Below are positions 62,585 through 64,000 of a stretch of DNA of 64,000 nucleotides, piece after piece; positions within the stretch are counted from its first letter, which is position 1; each line of letters starts with the position of its first letter. Position numbers and translations under genes: made by a program. Location of the stretch: NCBI RefSeq assembly GCF_000377565.1, contig NZ_KB898365.1, positions 62,001 to 126,000 of the forward strand. Reading direction: 5' to 3'. The stretch comes from Rhizobium sp. 2MFCol3.1. Its GTDB lineage: Bacteria; Pseudomonadota; Alphaproteobacteria; Rhizobiales; Rhizobiaceae. The notes under the pieces are model-generated. The model saw nothing but the letters and a program-made list of their open reading frames with translations, did no database searches and had not been told where the DNA came from.

Positions 62585-64000
62585 TCAGGAATTAATTCCT
62601 GGCACGCCGCCACCCCTGGCGGCGTGACTGAAGCGGCTGTCGGCGGGAACATCCCGCGTATTCCGTGAGACCATGGAACGGTTCTCCGCTCCGCCCACAA
62701 GGTTCCGACCGCTACCTCCAGGCAGTGTGGACCTGCCTGTCGTTTGCGGGCTTCCTCTTTTGGGTCGCAGCTTTCGCCGCGACGACCCCAGCGCTGCAAG
62801 CGCCTTCTGATGATACTCCTTGTTCAGCCTGTTCCACTCGGACCATACATGCCTCGACTTCGGAGCTTGCTCCGAGGCGTCTTTCCTCACGGGTAGGTCG
62901 AGGGTGACATGGTCCGAGCCGTTCGTCGGCACCTTGACGGTACCCGTCGAGGAACGGGGCAGCTTCTCGGAATAACCCATTGCCCGGCGGGCAATGGTAG
63001 CTGATGCGGCCTCGTGGACGCTCAAGCCGTAGCGGCGAGCGAACTTCACGCGACCGATGATCGATGTGTACGCAGGATTGACGCGGCGAAGGGCCACGCC
63101 CTGGCGTAGGCATGCGGACGACAGCGCGGTGCCGAAAGCGCTGTAGGCGAAAGACGACAGCATCCGGGCGTAACGAGCGTTCTTCGCGTCTTTGAGCGCT
63201 CTCTTCTTTTCGCTGAAGTCCAGGAATTCGGCGACGACTGGCACATCGAACTGCTTCGCGAGAACGGCGATCTCCGCCGCCACTTTCCGGATTGCGTCCT
63301 GCGCCTTGGCAGACGACTTACCGTAGGTGACGCAGGGGAAATTGTAGACCGCGATCGGGTTGCCTGATGCGTCGACGAGTGCCGCCGAGACATGTCCGGC
63401 ATTGAGATCGACGCCAAGCGCTCCGCCAGCGAAGTCCGGCGTCTTCGAGGCCTGCTTATGGTCTACGGAGACCAGAACCTTCCAGCTCTTGTCGTCCCGC
63501 AGGAACTTGACGGTCACCGGCTGGCCGCGAACAATGGCATCGTCAATGACGTCATTACCGTGATTAAAGGAGAGACCTCGCAGATCAACACATGGAATAA
63601 GGCTTCCGGCGTGCTTTTCGATCCGTGTCGCCAGATGAGCCAAAGCCGTTGGCAACCTCAGCTCCAGATCGTATCGTCCATCAGCGCGCTTTCGCAACCT
63701 TGCGAACTGATTGCCGCCTTCCTTGCTGCTGTTGCCATCGAGCGTGAACTGGGCACTGCGGTGGCTACGCCAATCTCCAAGCCAGGCGGCATGGCTATCG
63801 TAGCCGTTCCCCGTCAGGTTGAACTGCGCCCGGAACAGCTTTTTCGATCCGAAACAGAGCGTCGGATCGTCGATGTGCTTCTTGGTCCGTTCTGCCCGGC
63901 GTTCCAGGATCGCGAGACGCCGCTTGTGCTGATGTAGGGCGAAAGACAGGTCCCTAATCTCGGTCCGCGCGGTGGCGACAGCCGCTCGCTTGGCATGCAG
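62585..64000 (-). CDS. TnpB-related RuvC-type protein (IS200/IS605 accessory), 5' end beyond the window
   Basis: The minus frame is open from the window end to 62585 (at least 471 residues). Order: helical basic N-terminus (FGSKKLFRAQFNLTG...), RuvC-I ALGVDLNAGHVSAAL with Asp, RuvC-II VVAEFLDFSEKK with Glu, and a RuvC-III region VNPAYTSIIGRVKFARRYGLSVHEAASATIARRA, where the usual Asp of D.NAA is not present and HEAA stands there. A Pro/Arg/Gly-rich tail follows. No CxxC zinc motif is seen. No tnpA lies on this side. RNA-guided nuclease ancestry is likely; whether it cuts DNA is open. Confidence 0.8.
   Translation of the reverse strand: MHAKRAAVATARTEIRDLSFALHQHKRRLAILERRAERTKKHIDDPTLCFGSKKLFRAQFNLTGNGYDSHAAWLGDWRSHRSAQFTLDGNSSKEGGNQFARLRKRADGRYDLELRLPTALAHLATRIEKHAGSLIPCVDLRGLSFNHGNDVIDDAIVRGQPVTVKFLRDDKSWKVLVSVDHKQASKTPDFAGGALGVDLNAGHVSAALVDASGNPIAVYNFPCVTYGKSSAKAQDAIRKVAAEIAVLAKQFDVPVVAEFLDFSEKKRALKDAKNARYARMLSSFAYSAFGTALSSACLRQGVALRRVNPAYTSIIGRVKFARRYGLSVHEAASATIARRAMGYSEKLPRSSTGTVKVPTNGSDHVTLDLPVRKDASEQAPKSRHVWSEWNRLNKEYHQKALAALGSSRRKLRPKRGSPQTTGRSTLPGGSGRNLVGGAENRSMVSRNTRDVPADSRFSHAARGGGVPGINS

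Noticed and set aside
1..64000. CRISPR arrays
   Set aside because: No regularly spaced repeats of 24-40 bases were seen and no cas genes were recognised.

Overview
The window looks like an accessory-rich part of a Rhizobiaceae replicon (Rhizobium, Sinorhizobium or Agrobacterium type). The grounds are SyrB-like charged proteins, DUF982 and DUF1127 small proteins, moderately high GC with rhizobial codon use, IS701/IS5/IS3 elements, and a CAT-anticodon tRNA with an encoded CCA. I ran no database search, so genus and replicon are inference.

Layout. (1) 1-8 kb: an orphan OmpR-type regulator coupled to a di-haem cytochrome c peroxidase (cut by the window start), a DUF1127 gene, an SSS-family symporter, a Tat-exported alpha/beta hydrolase beside a lone tatA, a second two-component pair and a DUF3311 membrane protein. 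A near-identical 17-bp direct repeat lies upstream of the first regulator and of the Tat hydrolase. (2) 8-21 kb: cupins, a second-copy peptide deformylase, TetR plus CDP-diglyceride pyrophosphatase, small hydrolases, a methyltransferase, two SyrB-type genes, class I aldolase, a broken TnpB-like gene, a LuxR solo, a tRNA gene and an acyl-CoA synthetase. trmO follows at 21.3 kb. (3) 21.9-41.7 kb: a large defence-type island, all on the minus strand. One compact operon encodes a D12-class DNA adenine methylase, a HerA-like ATPase, a NurA-like nuclease, an OLD-type AAA/Toprim protein, an AbiTii protein, an unknown 277-residue protein and an unknown 880-residue protein. A second operon encodes a membrane-anchored TerB-N/TerB-C protein, a DUF2791 (BrxD-type) ATPase and an Lhr/BrxHI-type helicase. 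They are separated by about 1.2 kb of decayed DNA with an IS701 remnant. A DUF3800 gene lies upstream. (4) 41.9-48 kb: a GGDEF protein and many small unknown genes, some duplicated in part. (5) 48-53.4 kb: a DNA methyltransferase and the gene that was once directly behind it, now separated by two different IS elements inserted at the same CTAG, followed by small unknown genes. (6) 53.5-64 kb: an IS3 remnant, an HpsN/HisD-type dehydrogenase divergent from an XRE-cupin regulator and a polyamine-type ABC importer, a GIY-YIG-like protein and a TnpB-related gene cut by the window end.

How the genes fit together. The strongest candidate for an undescribed system is the seven-gene methylase-HerA-NurA-AAA/Toprim-AbiTii-277-880 operon. 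It has a modification enzyme, a DNA-translocating motor, a nuclease, an ATPase-nuclease, an abortive-infection-type protein and a large protein whose C-terminus resembles the end of the target-recognition part of type IIG/MmeI-like enzymes. The neighbouring TerB/DUF2791/helicase set looks like a second, partly BREX-related system. The left part looks like an envelope or stress response cluster with secreted enzymes under two-component control. The 54-60 kb part is a catabolic and uptake operon for a small organic compound.
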